Shown one piece after another: positions 13,901 to 28,900 of a stretch of DNA of 64,000 nt. A program made the position numbers and the translations under genes. The stretch is from Dromaius novaehollandiae (lineage: Eukaryota; Chordata; Aves; Casuariiformes; Dromaiidae): positions 39,072,563-39,136,562 of the forward strand of contig NC_088100.1 of assembly GCF_036370855.1 (NCBI RefSeq), given 5' to 3'. The number at the start of each line of letters is the position of its first letter. Within the stretch, counting starts at the first letter, position 1. The notes below the pieces were generated by a model. That model saw only the letters and a list, made by a program, of their open reading frames with translations, did not search any database and was not told the DNA's origin.

Positions 13901-16900
13901 CCACATCTCTCCCAACATAGCTCCCTGCTCATACTTGCTAACCATCCGATTAGGCAAGAATCAGTATGGATAATGAGAAGTTTGGAGTCAAGCTTTAACT
14001 GGCTGCCCTCTCTTGAAAATTCAGAATAGCACAGTTCCTCATCTTTTCATCAATAGCAACACAGATTTTAAGTTCTCTACTCTTCCAGTTTTCATGACTC
14101 TTGTAGGAACTCAGTGTAATTTAGACCCCTTACTCTTGAATCACACTTGGTTGAAGCTGACCATAAGGTTGAAGGGTTACTGAATACAGAGAGGGAAGGA
14201 GACTCAGAAGATAAACAGCAAGCTTCTGTGTGCTTTCTCCCTCACGCCTTCCAAGAAACTATATTTTACAGTATTTTAACATTCAATTAATTTAAAAGGG
14301 ATAACAGTAAACATCTTATTAGAACACGGTAGCAGGAGGACCTTCGTAAAATAAATAATTGGCAAAAGTGTCCATAGTATAAAAGTTATTTTATCAGGGG
14401 GCTCCATTCAATGTCTCATCCTTACAAGAGATCTAGTAAATGTTGAGAGAATTTATCTGAAATAAAGGTTAAGCCATACAGAGTTATATTATTGCATACT
14501 TGTCGCTCAAGATCCTGAATTCTTTTAGCATCTGCTGCTCTGTCCCCCAAACTTTTCTTCTGTTGCACACACTGATTTCCGGCTTCAGTTCTGAGCTTCT
14601 CGACCTATCCAATTTATGAGAAAATACACAGAAATATATATTCAGAGACATTTTCCTGTAGTACAAAAGTTTCAAATAAACACAGTATAATGGAAGCATT
14701 CTACAACTTAAGAACTGGTAATAGTAATTTCTACGTTTATTTTTTCTTCAGGTTCCTAAACTAAGTTACAGCTTCTTAAGATCAAAGAAGCTGAAACTAG
14801 CCACAGGAACCCAGAAGGGAACTTCAGCTCAGGGGCACTCTTGTCTGAAAAACAAGAAGTCTTGTGGTTCTTTCTCCCATCCTCCCAGTACACAGGTTTG
14901 GTTAATACGAAATAATATAATGGACTACATTGGTCTTACATGAATACAGCATCGAGCAAGGAAACAGTTTGTGTTTTACAGGGCTATGCTCCATGATGAG
15001 ATACAGAAACAGCCAAAAAACGACATTATGTTGTGCCTAAATAAATGCTGACTCTCAGGATTAGAGGAAGAAACTGGATAGCTGATGTTTCTGCTCTCCC
15101 ATAAAATCTGGCCATGAAGACTCAAAGTTTGAATCTGAAATTGGATTTCCTACCTTTACCAGCCACTACTACTTTCGTTGTACAGGTATGTTACAGCTTT
15201 TATAATTGCAAGTATTCCTATCTTGGTTTCTCTCTGACCAATGCTATATTGGAAATGTGGGTATGAGCAACACTTTTATGCCAGCATAGAGTTTTTGACT
15301 CTTTTGATAGTTTCTATGAGAGTAAAGCTCTTTACTGTTTTTGAACACCAGTCCATCCCAGGAAAAATGCAACTATTTTCTCTCACACCAATGATATATT
15401 GTTAAGAGTTTAATGTGCACCAATCATATGCTGATAAAGAGATTGATGTGGTGGCCTTTAGTGATATCTTCTCCCTGGCTTCTCTTTCAGAAGCACCTCC
15501 TTTAATCTGATTTCACTAATAACATGCCATTAAGAAGCTTCCAAGATCAGTGATATTTTATCACTAGGTAAGATTCTTTATTTCTGTGAGCCTTAAGTCA
15601 ACTCTACTAAACAGGCAATTCAAATCTCAGAACTATTAAAGATTAATGCACTAGTTTCACTTGCTTTGTATGTTGAGTGTTTTCTTCTTCTCCTCCCTCA
15701 ACCAGAGATTGTTTACATTAGAAGGAACTTAGGACTGATACTTGAGAGAAGAAGAAATGTTGCCTATGCTATGATGAGTAAAGAGGAGGAAAGAATGACA
15801 AGAAGAGGGATGTTTGAAATTCTTAATGTAAAAGTGTACTTGCTCTTCTTGGCCAATGAATTTGCAAGCCGTAAGGAATCACATTACAGTTGTTTCCAGA
15901 AGCATCATCAAAACACCCAATGCAAGCAAAACAGTTCTAGGCATTGTGCACTTGCAATTCTGACTGCATATGCAATGAATATCCATTTTGAATATAAGGC
16001 CATGCATGCTTGATTTAAAGGTTATGAAGAATTCACATGCTTATTCTTGAAAAAGATGGGAGCATTGTCAAAGTTAAATTATACTCATCAATAGAACAGA
16101 AATAATTTTAAGTTCCAACTTCTAAAAAAAGAAAAAAAAGAAGAAAAAGAAGCTTGATATTATCACCTCTAGTTTTAGTTTCTCAATTTCTTCTCTCGCA
16201 TCTTTAAGACGGGCTGCATCTTTATCCAAAAGATCCTGATTCTCTGCGTACCACTGAAGTCTTCTTTTTAAATGAGCAATTTCCTGTTTGTATGAGTCTT
16301 CCATAATTTTAAATTCATATGACTTCTCACCTACAAGATAAAGACACCGTCAGTATTGTTCTATTGAAGAATTTTTAGAAGCAATTAGTCAACACTATCC
16401 TTCTCAGGTACTTTTCATATATTTATTACTTTGACAATTCTATTAATAACATTTTAAGACCAGAGCAAAATTAGAATTTTTATGCAAGTGTATTTCAAAA
16501 AAACTTTTTCTCTCATATGTAATAGTATTCAGTGGTTCACAGTTTACCATAGAAGATATTTAAAACAGCATCCCAGATGAACTTATCCTTGATCAAGTTT
16601 TAGTAAACAAATTTTCATTAACAACATGGATGACAGAATACACACATAAGTATTAACCAGACTCCTTCCAGTTTAGGATCAAGCATTTTGAAAAAAGACA
16701 GGGAGGAAATCAATGCAACTTTTAGCACTTGTGATGCCTGATACTGGAAGCTGAAGGAGTCCAATTTCTGGCCGCCCTCTCATTAAGAAAGCTAAAGTCA
16801 AACTGGAGAGAGTTCAGAGAAAAACATCAAGAAGAGTTAGAAGGCATAAATTATAGGTAAAAACAGATAAAGTTGTGATGAGTAGATCTAAAGAGAAGGC

Positions 16901-19900
16901 TAACATGCAGAGTAAGTCTTCGTGTATGAATAAAGTTGTCATGTATATTGAATGGTCCACTGGGAGATGGGCAATAAATCAAACTCAGTAAGCAACAAAG
17001 AATTTGGCTAGTTACCAGAAAACGTTTTCTAACAGATTGCCGAGGATATACTATGGCATCTCCTTCGCCATATGTTTTTTAGAGGTGTAGACAGCATTTG
17101 GAAGTAGTCTAGATATATTTGCTCCTGGGTCATATTTTAATAAAAAGCAAGTTTTAATTACATATTATTTAAAGAAACACAGATGAGGCACAATTATTCA
17201 GCAAAATAAGGGTCCTTTACCTGCTTTGGAAGCAATCTGGACTTTGGCTAGATCTCTCTCTTTCTTTGCTTGTCCCAAGTCTACCTCGAGAGCTTGTTTG
17301 TCTTGTTTAAGCCGTTTTATCTCTTCGTGTAGTTTAGTTTCTTCCTTCTTAATTTTAGAGAAAATTTTAAGACAACAAAAACTAAACACATGGTTTTCAT
17401 ACAAAAAAATGAACATGCTTTTTCTCCATAAAAAAATTAAATCACAACTGTTGTGTTGGACCACGGCAGCAATGAGGTTTCAAGGTTTGGCATTATTCTC
17501 AGTGCTGGCTACAGTAGAGCACAGGAAAATTCAAGTTAGACACAGAAAAACCTGTCATCTCTTATACGTAAAGTCTTACATACCTCTTAGAAGTGGAAAA
17601 CATTCCAGATCTCCCCTTTGAAAAGGTCAGTATAGAAGAAGTTTTGCTTATTTCTAGTACGAAAGACTACAACTTAAATGGTTGGATATACAGTCCACAT
17701 TTATTGACAACATACAGTTCATCCCATCTGTCCAAGTTAATATATCAGTACTATCTTTTCACAAAGCTACAAATTAGATTAAAATGAAGCTTCTCTTTCC
17801 AAACTTTTTAATCTTTCCAAGACTATACAGAACAAATAAGTCTCAGAAGAGCTGTTGTCTTAACAGATTTCTGTCTGCTTGTCTTCTCCTACATCCACCA
17901 CTATTCTTCGACTTTAAGTGATCCTTCTCACAAAATGAGAAGGTTTTGCCTTTAGAAATATGTGACCTTCTGAGCACAAGGCTCAGTTTTGTTCTTTTAA
18001 CCGCTTAGCCCTGTAAAGACAGCCTAACTTAGCTTCTACAATTTCAAAGTGTAAGGAGAGATACCTCCTCACCTCTACCTTTATTTTAGGGAGAATATCT
18101 TTACCAGGCGATCAGGAGTGGCACTCCCACTGCGCACTACAGAAATAATTCCAGCTATTGATATGTAAAAATATCCTTACTCAGTTTACCAGGGAAGAAC
18201 CATGAAAACAATCAGAGTAAGAAGGGAGTAAATAATGTCCATGCGAGATAAAAACAGGCACAATGTGAAGGTGTGCAGGCAGATGACCAGGTCTTGGCCT
18301 GAGCTTTAGCTAACAGAACAGAAAAGGACAGACTGGACATATAAAGTTAACAGTGAGAAGCTGACAAGGATACAGATAGCACCATAACCACCTGTAAAAT
18401 CTAGTCATTTGTTAAGGAGAGCTATGTGAGAAAAAGCCAAACCTGCAGATAATTGGAGGGGATCTTCGGGACCTTTTGGGGAGTACAACCTTGCAAGGAC
18501 AGCAGTACCTAGGTAACTGTGCTAGCAACAGTATACAAGACCAAGATGACCTAGGTAACATTATCAGAAATACCAAACTTGGGTATAGACATAGCAAAAG
18601 TGGAACCAATGGGAAAAAGTAATTTTGGGTGTGTTGTTTATGAGAGGAGATGTGAAAGGGATGAACCAAAGTGGCAGTGGAAGAATAAGCATGGGAAAAT
18701 AGAGAGAAAGGGTGATAAAGGGGCCTGGTTGAATGCAAGTACACTGTTGGTCAGTATACTTGGCTGAGCCCTGTGCCTGATCACTGCAGTTTATCCTATC
18801 TTATTACACTCTATTTCTCAACATTTTTCTGTGCATGCTCTCTGTTCGGTGTATAGATGTATGACTGCTAGCAAACCTCAAGCCAGACTAGCTGGTGAGT
18901 AGGACAAGAGATCTGGGTGCGACTGTCTGGAGATAGGGGCCCTGGGTCATAGGAGTCCATAGGTCTAGCGACACTGGTCCTTAGGAAGGGACTGGGAGTT
19001 GGGGGCCAGCCACTAGATAGACCAAGTGTGCAGGGCTGGCTGGAGGCTGTGGAGGGATCCACATGTGTGCCTGCCTGCCTGTGACTGCTAGGGAACTCCC
19101 ATCCCGATTGCTAAACAGGATCAGGCTGTCTGTGCTGTTTGTGCTTCTGCAGGTGTGAGCAAAGGCACTGCTCTCTGTGTTGTCCGATGTTTGACCATGT
19201 TAGTGTTGTCTGTGTGCATGTTTGGAATATGCCTCAGCCTCACTACTGGCTAGACCTAAAGACAGGGAATTGCAGCAGCAGCACGTACTGGGGAGGAACT
19301 GGGGAAGCCCGGGGGTCTTAGAGCCTAAAGTCAGCTCTTTCAGGCCAGGACAACTCCCCTGATCCCTGAAGCCCACTATATCTGGCTCCCTTTATCACAC
19401 ACCTTACCATTTAGAAACCAGCTTAGTTTCTGGCCTAACCATCAGAGAACCATGTGCCAGAACAGTCCCCGCTTACAGTAAGCAAAATAAAAATCTCCCC
19501 AAGCCCTTAATTTTACCACGGAGCTTACTAAACACTTTCCCTCAAAACAAACAACCCACCAACATGTGTAGGACTACAAAAAGAAATGACATGAGTGAAC
19601 AACGATAGATTCTTTCCACTCCCATGTTCTTATCTAGAACCTATTTGGTAAAGAGTAGCAATAAGTACTCTTCAGGATCTCTCTTATCAGGTGGAAAGTT
19701 ATAAATACCTGTGGATCATTACTTTTTGCAAGTTCTCACTAGACATTTCAGCACTGCCAATGAACATGGCAACAGCATACTTTCAGTGAATTTGTGACTT
19801 AGGGGATTACTTCTGAGAGTCCATTTGACAATAATTAAATATCACAGACGTCTTAAGTGTGGCAAATGATTGATATTGTAAAAATTGCAGTATGCTCCAC

Positions 19901-22900
19901 CACTTTTTAAGTTTACATTATTGGTCTACTGTATTGATGGTTATGCATTGTTTATATGAACAAGTGAACGATGGGCTTGGCATACACCTACCTGTGCTGT
20001 TCGAAGCTCTGAAATCAGTTCTGTGAAACTCTGATTTCTGGCTGGTTCAGGACCCTGCACTACCCATGACTGGATATTAGTCGTATTCACCTTTTCTCTA
20101 AAAAAACAACAGCAAAGACAGTTATGCAACGTAGCAATTTGGCATACTACAGTTGTATACTAAAAAACAAACAAAAACCAAAATTGGTGCTACAAAGTCA
20201 ATCTGTGCAGGCTCAAAACAAAGTAAGAAGCAACTTCACAGTACAATTTTAAGCAAACAAAAACCAAAGCATGATCAAAATATGTAAGGTGAAATCTGCT
20301 CACCTTACACCAGCTACCAAACTCGTCTGTTGTGACTACTTGAGGGCGGGAACCAAAACCCACTCAGCATCAGCAAAACTCATCTAGGGCTTCTCACAAG
20401 CAGAGCTCAATAAATTAGGAATAAAACAGTTGCTAGGGTTTTTTCTTCATCACTGGCATAGAATGCAAATCTTATGAGACCTAGAGCTCTCTGAAGTATC
20501 CTTTCATTCTTCAGTGTAGTGAACCTAGTGCTTCCTCCACTACCAGGACCTCTCCTGACTCCTGATCAACCTCATATCTTACAACAATATCAAAACATTT
20601 TTACATGTGAGCAGAGCTGTAATACCAGAATGAGTGCAATATACGTACTATACATTCTGATATTAATAGGAATATTTATATTTTGGCACTGGAATATTCT
20701 CCCTATGGAAGAACCTAGCCTTCCCACAGGTCTAAGATCAGCAGGAACACTAAGAATTAAGTGCCTGTAATCAACAGAATCATATCTCAAAAGAAAAAAC
20801 AAACCCACAAAACCAAGAAACACTGAACAACAGCATATATGACAGACTCTGCAGTGATTCTTCATAAACTAACTAAATAAGCATGACTGAGAACTGTAGA
20901 GACTTTAGTTCAGATGTTTAAATAAGCCTACCTTAAGGCTATTAATTCAGACATTAAACATTGATTCTCCTTAAACATTTGTTCCTCATTTTTCTTGTTT
21001 TGAATTTGTAGCTCTTTCATTTGTTTGTATAACTTCTCATTTTCCTAAGATGAGACAGACAAAGAATGTTCATAAATTATCCTTTTACCCGTTCAAAAAC
21101 CATCATCTGTGATTTCTACAGTTTGTCTTCTGAAACACTGGAGCAGTAGAAGCAAATACTAAATGTTCTATTACCACATTTCTAAAATGGGTATCTACTT
21201 TCATTAGCTTTTTCCTGAAGTACTATAAAGTGACCTCTGCAATCTAGGCTGAGTGTCTGCTCACTGTGGTGCTAAGAATTAGTAACAAGAAGTTGTTCTC
21301 CTAGGCCAGCTCTTCTGCAAAGCTATCTAACTATATTCTAAAAGCACATACATGGATGGGCGCAGACAGACCACAGCTCAGCTTGCCCATGCTCCAGTCC
21401 TGTGGACAAAAAGCATCACTGTTTTGGGACCTCTGCAGCCAAACTGGCAAGATTTTGTGCCTCTACTACTGAAAGCTGCTGAGCCCTACCCTGAAAGCCG
21501 GTTTAAACTAACCAATCTTATTTTACAGCTGCAAGTATTCAGAAGGGTCATTTAAGTTTGCATCGTCTATTTCTATATTTAACTGAATGAGTAATATATT
21601 AGGCATACTAATATGGTTCCTTACAATCAACTGCTCATATTATGTGGAATATATCTTAAAAATGGAACCCTCCAGAATTATAATATTGCTAAGAAATACT
21701 ACATTTTTCTACATTTTGGACAAAAAGGTTTTGGTTCTTTATTGGCCATAAGCATCTTCCTGTTCTCACCTTATTTTCACAGTTTAGAACATTTATATGT
21801 AATTGGGGAAAAAAATCACCCCAAATTAGGCGATTGTAAAATATTTCTTAAACGTGCAATATATTTGTGCCCTTTGTACTTAAAATTTGTCAATGGTTAC
21901 TACATTTCTGTTGAAAGCAGCTATCTTCATATCCACAGAGTGGAAGAAGTTTTGTTTTTGAAATTGGCTAGAACACAGCGCAATACGCTGTATCACATAC
22001 CTGTTGATAACCTTGAATAATGACCTCTTGATCTTCAATTTCTTTTTTTATTTGTGTCAATTTTTCTTCAGTGATAGGAACTGTTGCTGTATCATGGATC
22101 CATCTCTTTCCTTTAGTCAGCTCTTCCATGCTTCTTAACTTTTGGAAAGAAATATACACACAATTAATAAGAAAGTTTTATTACCAATATAGAATTCTCT
22201 ACAAGATCATACTTTAAATTCAGAGTATGTTATAAATAAGTCAATATACATTAAGGCATGAGCCAATAATAACACTGTCTCTTCGTTCTGCTTTCATGCA
22301 AAACAGGAACACGGTATACTAAGGTTGGGAAAAATTAATAAAATTATACCTCCCTCTTTTCTGTTCTTATGTATCTAGACAGGGAGGTATAGTGGAATAA
22401 CCCTGGGAATGCAATTATGCTATATAGCCGAAACACAACATACAAAAATGCATCAAAATAACAAACTCAGTGTATAGTGCTTATCTACTTCTGTGTAACA
22501 AGTGGTATCTCTTAAACTGTTATTCATCTTTTACATAAAAATGTGTTAAATTTTTGCAAAAGCCTGCTGCAGAACTCTCAAAACAGCTAAATAAGAGAAT
22601 CTGGGATAACACAGCTGTCTCTGTAGAAAAAAAGATCATGTCTTACAGGCAATAAGTGTAATAGTCAGTACACACATACATATTTATACATATATTGCAA
22701 GTTTGTATTTTCTTCTCATTACCAACTCATCTAAAATAATATCATTGAATATTCTGGACCAATGCCTCTCTGTTCTACAGTAGTAGAAGACAGCACCTTA
22801 CTCTGTGATAGAGCACCTTACTCTGAAGAACATAATTTTCTTGACCCAGCTGAGAGCACTCTTTTTCATGCTGTGTTTTTAGTTCTATTATCTTTGTCTC

Positions 22901-25900
22901 CATTTCTTGCTCCTTTTGTGAAACTGTGCTGGTTAGCTGTTGAATCAAATCATTAGCTGTATTCAGCTCTTCCTCTGCAGCTTGTGCTCGTCTTAGCAAA
23001 TACAGTTCTCTCTCACAGCTTTTGACAGGAGAAAATGATAAGTCCTGGTAAAGAGAAAATCAGGGAACCATTACACTGAGTGAGCCAAATGTTTACTGAG
23101 GATTCCCCCCCCCCCCAAACAATTTTATTTGACTGTCTTGTATGATTCTTGGCAACCACATAATGTGCTTGAGGGGAAAAAAACCCCCACCAAACCAACA
23201 AACCAACCAACCCCACCACCAACCATTCTAATAGCAAAATATCTTGCATGTTTTTTCCCTCTACTGAGCTACTTTCCCATTTCCTAAATGTGTGTGTGTG
23301 GGGGGGACAAATAACAAGAAATAAACACCCCTTGGAGATTATAGCCACTACACAGCTACCAGAGTTACTCAACTATACATCTTGTCTATTGAAAAGCAGC
23401 AATGATCTAGGAATTCATTAAGTAAATGTTTTAAAAATTGGTAAGGCAGAAGGAAAATCCATCACGGTACTGCCAATTCAGTCATCTTGGAGCTGTCAGA
23501 AGATTTTTTAAACATTCAGTGCAAAAGAAGCAGAAAAAACAAACAGAAGTACTATTTAACGTCCTTGACAGAATACTTCTACTTACGAGTTTCATTTAAA
23601 ATTATGCCCCTCTCTATAAAAAGACAATCATTTTTAAGTTGTTAAACAAGCATTACAACTTTAAGTATACAGAACCAATGTAATAGAATTAGGCAAGCAA
23701 CTGAAAAGCAGTATGATTATACTTGCACATTTTAAAAGCAAAAACCAGTAACTGATTAAAGGAAAGCCTTTGGCAAATGCTTCAGCATTTGCCAATCTTG
23801 TAATAATTAATTATTAAAAGATCTTGACAAAACAGGTTTGCAAACCAAGTTCTATGTACTGTAACTAGGAGCAACACTAATTATTACTTACATACTGATA
23901 CTGTCTGCCAGAGTCCACAGTCTGCTGCACATGATTACTAACACCTGATTTGCCAGACTTAACTTTGTTAATAGCCTCCTTCGAAGTTGGTTCCTTTGTT
24001 GCAGATCTCATAATCCTAGCAGCAAATAAGCCTTCTTCATTTAGGCACGAAGTAAAATAGAACAAAATTATATCCAGAACTTTGCTCTTTATAATGTCCT
24101 TGTAAAAATATATTCACATGATCCATTCCTGTGATCCCTCCCTTGAGTGTGCAGCTAAAAAGTATTCTACAGCCAGGATTTTGAATTAAATATAGAAATT
24201 AAGAGCAATGAGACATCATGAAAAATGTAGCAGCCATCAATTACATACTAAAAACAAAACAAAAACAAATTAAAAGACAAGATAAAAGCAAAACTGAAGT
24301 GAGCAGGTGGGTAATAAATCCTTCATGAAACAAGATTCGTCAGCTGTCTGCTCTAAGAATGGCCAACTATTTAAGTATACAGAGACAATGGATTCCAAGC
24401 TATGGTGAGGATCAGACAGAGCAATTTTTGCAGTGGACTTTGCAGCGGAGATGGCATACGAAGAGATGGAACATTTACTTGTTGCATCAAGTAGCAACCT
24501 GAGTGGAATGTTAAAAAAAAAAAAAAAAAAAAGGGGGGGGGGGGGAGGAAATTCACCTTCAAGAGCAACTAACATACATGTAACTATTCATAGCTTAGTC
24601 TTCTGAAATATTCTGAAATAACTACAACTGCCGTTTCACTTCTGCCTGGAGCAATATGAGCTAAGACTTCCTGCTTAGGAATGCCTTACACAGAAAAAGC
24701 AGACAAACGATCATTTTCCAGATTTAATACTTTTTATATTTCTTACACTATCACCTCACAAAGGTGCTTCCTTAATACTGCCAGTTAGGACATCAGTTGT
24801 TTGCTTCAATCCCATTCCCTTCCTAGCCACAGGGAGTAGTCGTGCCCCTAGTTTGACAGCTGCCACTCTGAAGCATCTCCCTAGGAGGGGCATATAATCC
24901 TAAACTGGTTTTCCCAACACTGCTCACATGGCTTTTAAAAGCATTACGTTACACTGAAATGTGCTAAAGCCTCGGCACCTGGAGAGTTATTTTCCCACGC
25001 CTCAGAGATAGTAAACATGGTTCATGAATATGCTGAACTGAATTATCAAATACAGGCCTTAAGGCAAGAGGTAAGTAACCAAAAATCAAAAAAATTCATT
25101 TACTTGCAATTCAGCTTTCACAAGGCTAAAATGGTATTTTCCTTTCTTACTGTTACAACAACAGACATGAACATAAAGCTTTTTTCCATGCTTTCTTTGT
25201 ATTCTAGGAAAACAGGTAAAAGGAAAAGGCTGAGAACAGGAATTACAGCATCACACAGAAGTGTTAACGTTATTCGCATTTACTAAAATGAAAAGTGTAA
25301 TATGTAGATACTTATTCCTGAACAACAGCTTTTACTATTGTTTTGGTCCTACTGGCAAACAGCAAGAAAGTCTCATAGGTAGTGGCAACACACAACCGCA
25401 AGTCAAACAAGACTAGAGTGCAACAGCTTTGCTTAAAAAGCCTGCCCTCCAGCAACTTAATGCTGATACACTCACAGAAAAAAATCAATACCTCATTGTG
25501 TTTGTTCTTAATTTTCGCCAACATTTTGAATTTTTTATTTTTGTGTGCATAGGAAGCATGAACAGCAAAGATCTCTAGCTCCTAAAAGTAAAACTCAGAC
25601 TTCTTAAGATAAAGTTACCTTTAGGTCTTGCTTTATCTGATGGACTTTTGGCTTTCACACTGGTCTTTTTGAAAGTTTCTTTCAGTGTTTTCTTTTCACT
25701 AGACGGAAAAGGCTGTTTGGAAAGTGAAGTGGGCTTCCCATATCCAGAACTCCTAACCAATCCATGAGGACTGCGTGGACATTTCTTTTTATGTAAAGGT
25801 GTTGTACTTCTGATACTCTTGTACAATGTTTCTTTAGTTGTCATTGATTCTAGTCTTTCATCCTTGAAGGAAAGAGACTGAAGCGCCTGTAACAGAGCAT

Positions 25901-28900
25901 ACTTTTTTTAACACAAATTTTAGTTTTGGGCGTGGTCCAAAGGTAACTTTCACTAATACAAGAGAATACAGAACCAGTTACTAGGATTACACAACAGTAA
26001 GAGCAGAAAAAATGAGGAAAAATTTATTTTTCATCAGATGAGCAATATGTTATTTTGCAGAATTTTTTATCCTTTCAAACTTCAGGAGTATGCATAATAC
26101 AAACCAATACAAAATACTTGTTCGAATGTTCTGGGAAGCGGCATTCTACTATAGGATCATTAGTTGTCAGGTTACATGACTAAAGGCTAATCACAGTGAA
26201 TACAGAGACACAGTGATGATCAGAAGAACAGCGAGAGGCAGAAGAAAAAACATCAGTGAAAACAGAGCACACAACTCTTAAGACTATCAAAGAAGGCGGC
26301 TTAGCCTGCTGTCCCTGGTGGGAAAGGCACTTAGTTGCATCAACTAAACAAGCATTCTCCCTGCAACGCCTTGCAAACTGACGGGGTGACTGCCTAAAGC
26401 GGCGTAGGGCTTATTACAGAATGCAGGGAGAAGAGAATTTGGGTATTGTGCAAGCCTGGTTATGGGTTGCTTTGAGAGGATTGCAGGAACGTGCAAAACT
26501 TATGGGACATTTAGGGAAAGGGAGGAACTAAGGCTGATCAGGACGGAACAACTGTGGGGAAACTGAAGGAAAAAGGGGATAAAAGAAACTTTTTACATGT
26601 AAATAGGTTGCTGGTCAGTACGCTTATCTGACTGAGCCCTACCCTTGATCGCTGCAGTCTATCCTATATTCGGATTGAATTCCACTGCTAACTATCCTCT
26701 GTGTGGGCGTGCTCTCCAGTCTGAGCCTCTGGCTGTTCGCACAAGCCCCTCTGCAATGGGAATACATGCTCAGCCTTGCTGCTGGCCTGAGCTGGGGACA
26801 CAGAACTGCAGCAGACTCAAATGTACTGGGCTGGGGCAGGATGAATCCCTTTGATCCCACATTCCACTGGATTTGGCTACCTCTAACAGCAGCAAAGGTA
26901 ACTTGAGGGTTTCAAGAAAAATACAAACAGTTTCTCAACTCCTACACATAGGAGTGTAATCTCCAAATGATAGGTGATCTGAAAATACATTTTAAAAATG
27001 TGTTTGACATTATTTACCTGATTATTTTTGCTGCCCTGTTGTGAAAGCAGAGAGTCTTGTACTAGCTTTTCTCTCAGTGAACCAGGCTGTATTTCATTGG
27101 TCTCAACTTCTTTCTCAGTCGTCCCCTGAAGGCTATCTTCATTCACAGCCGCCCAAGAAAAGATGCTCTCTTCTCTCTTAAATTTTTCAAGTAAGTTTGT
27201 CTCCCAAACTGTGTTATGCTGATACTCTTTAAATGGCAAGTGGTTGACAAGTTCATTTGCTGTGCTGCCTGGCAGTTTCACAGGACTACAAAAGAAAGGA
27301 ATGAAGTCATGCATAACAAGACTTTCTTCCTTTACATTTCTATCACTCTAGAAAAAAAGGGCAATTTCCCATTGGTATGATCTGTAAAGACTACTTGAAT
27401 TTGAAAGAGACACTAGCTACTTTTAAGAACAATATTCTATCTGATTCAGTTAAAAAGCAAAAGAGACTAGGCTAAAGATTCACTCCCATGATGCAGAAGG
27501 AGAACCATTTCCCAGCAGTGACTGCTTTGGTGGGTAATCAACTGGGTTACAAGGTGAACACCTGCAAGCATAGAATCAACACTAGTGAAACACTAAGTGG
27601 TAACTTCTGCTGGGTGCAACTGCATGTTAAACTCCCAAAACTCATTTGCGAAGCATAACCTATTCCTGATGGTTCCAGGGTCTGCACTTCATGCTCTGGA
27701 CATAAGAGGTGGAGCAAAACAGGAGGGGGTATGGAGCACAGGTTAGCAGAGAGTCACAGTGAGTAGAGTAAGAGAAAGTGATGATTTCTCAGACTGCAGA
27801 AGTTGGAGAGCTTGGCTAGGATGTGGCCTGAATTCCAAATATGGGGAATCAGGCCCTGATAATCAGCAGAAGGCTGGGAATGCAGAGATCCTAGCTGCAG
27901 TAGGACAGTAGAGATGACACTCTTCCAAACGATTTGACAGACAAGACATTGCTGCCACCGTTGCTGCTTATCACACAAAGCTGTTTGGGAAAATCTGGTC
28001 TAGACAAATTAATACCATATATTCATCTTACAAGTCACCACAAGCACCACAATGTCAGTGTAAAATATAATGAAATTTCAGAATTTAGTAAGGTAAGACA
28101 GAAGAGTTATTTTCTAAGCTGTTGTTCACAAATAGTTAATGGACTCAAGTTATTACAATCCTTAAAACATATATTCTGAAATAAATACCTTTCAGGCTCC
28201 AAATCAAAACCTCTGGCATTACATGAATCTCCTTTAATAGGTTTCATCAATTCTTCTACAGTAGGTAAATCTAGTAAGTGCAAAATAATAAAACAAATTA
28301 AAAATCGTATAAAATAAACTTAAAGACTAATATTAAAATATTTAATAAATGGAATATTAAAGATATCACTCCTTCACTCATTTTATATCCTTGTATGATG
28401 GATGTCTTCCTTCTAACCATTCTGAGACTGTTATTGCTGAAATGTGCACTTATTTTACATGCTTATAAAATATATGCCATTTTTTTCAATTTTCATGTAA
28501 TACAGAGAATGGAATCAATGTACTGAATATGAATGATTTGCTTGGTTTACTTTCAAGATTTTTTTGTTTGATACCCATTTCATCATCACACCTCCCCCAT
28601 GTATAAAAGCTATATATTTTAAGTGAGAAAGCCAGATCTGAGCATGTTCCTACTTCTATCCTGCAGTTCCTTAGTAATCAGAAGTATTAGAGCTCTTTTT
28701 AACTTAGACAGAAGAATATCAGAAAATAGCTGGGAAATCACAGCTTTGTCTCCCTTTGAAACATTTACCTGATTCAGTAGTTGACATATTTTTTGAATAC
28801 ATGTCATTATTTTGTGAAACACTTTGCACTAAGCATTCTGAGACTGCCACTGCAGAAGCATGCACTTTTTGCTCATCGGTGTCTCCCAAAGACTGATCAA

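Noticed and set aside
17226..17621. 131-codon plus-strand frame over exon 20
   Set aside because: Shadow of the CEP162 coiled-coil exon on the opposite strand.
21613..22020. 135-codon plus-strand frame overlapping exon 17
   Set aside because: It is antisense to a well supported CEP162 exon and mostly in an AT-rich intron; no domain or start context.
18405..26888. The two LTR-like copies as the two ends of one full provirus
   Set aside because: The 7 kb between them consists of CEP162 introns and exons 14-19, without gag, pol or env sequence.
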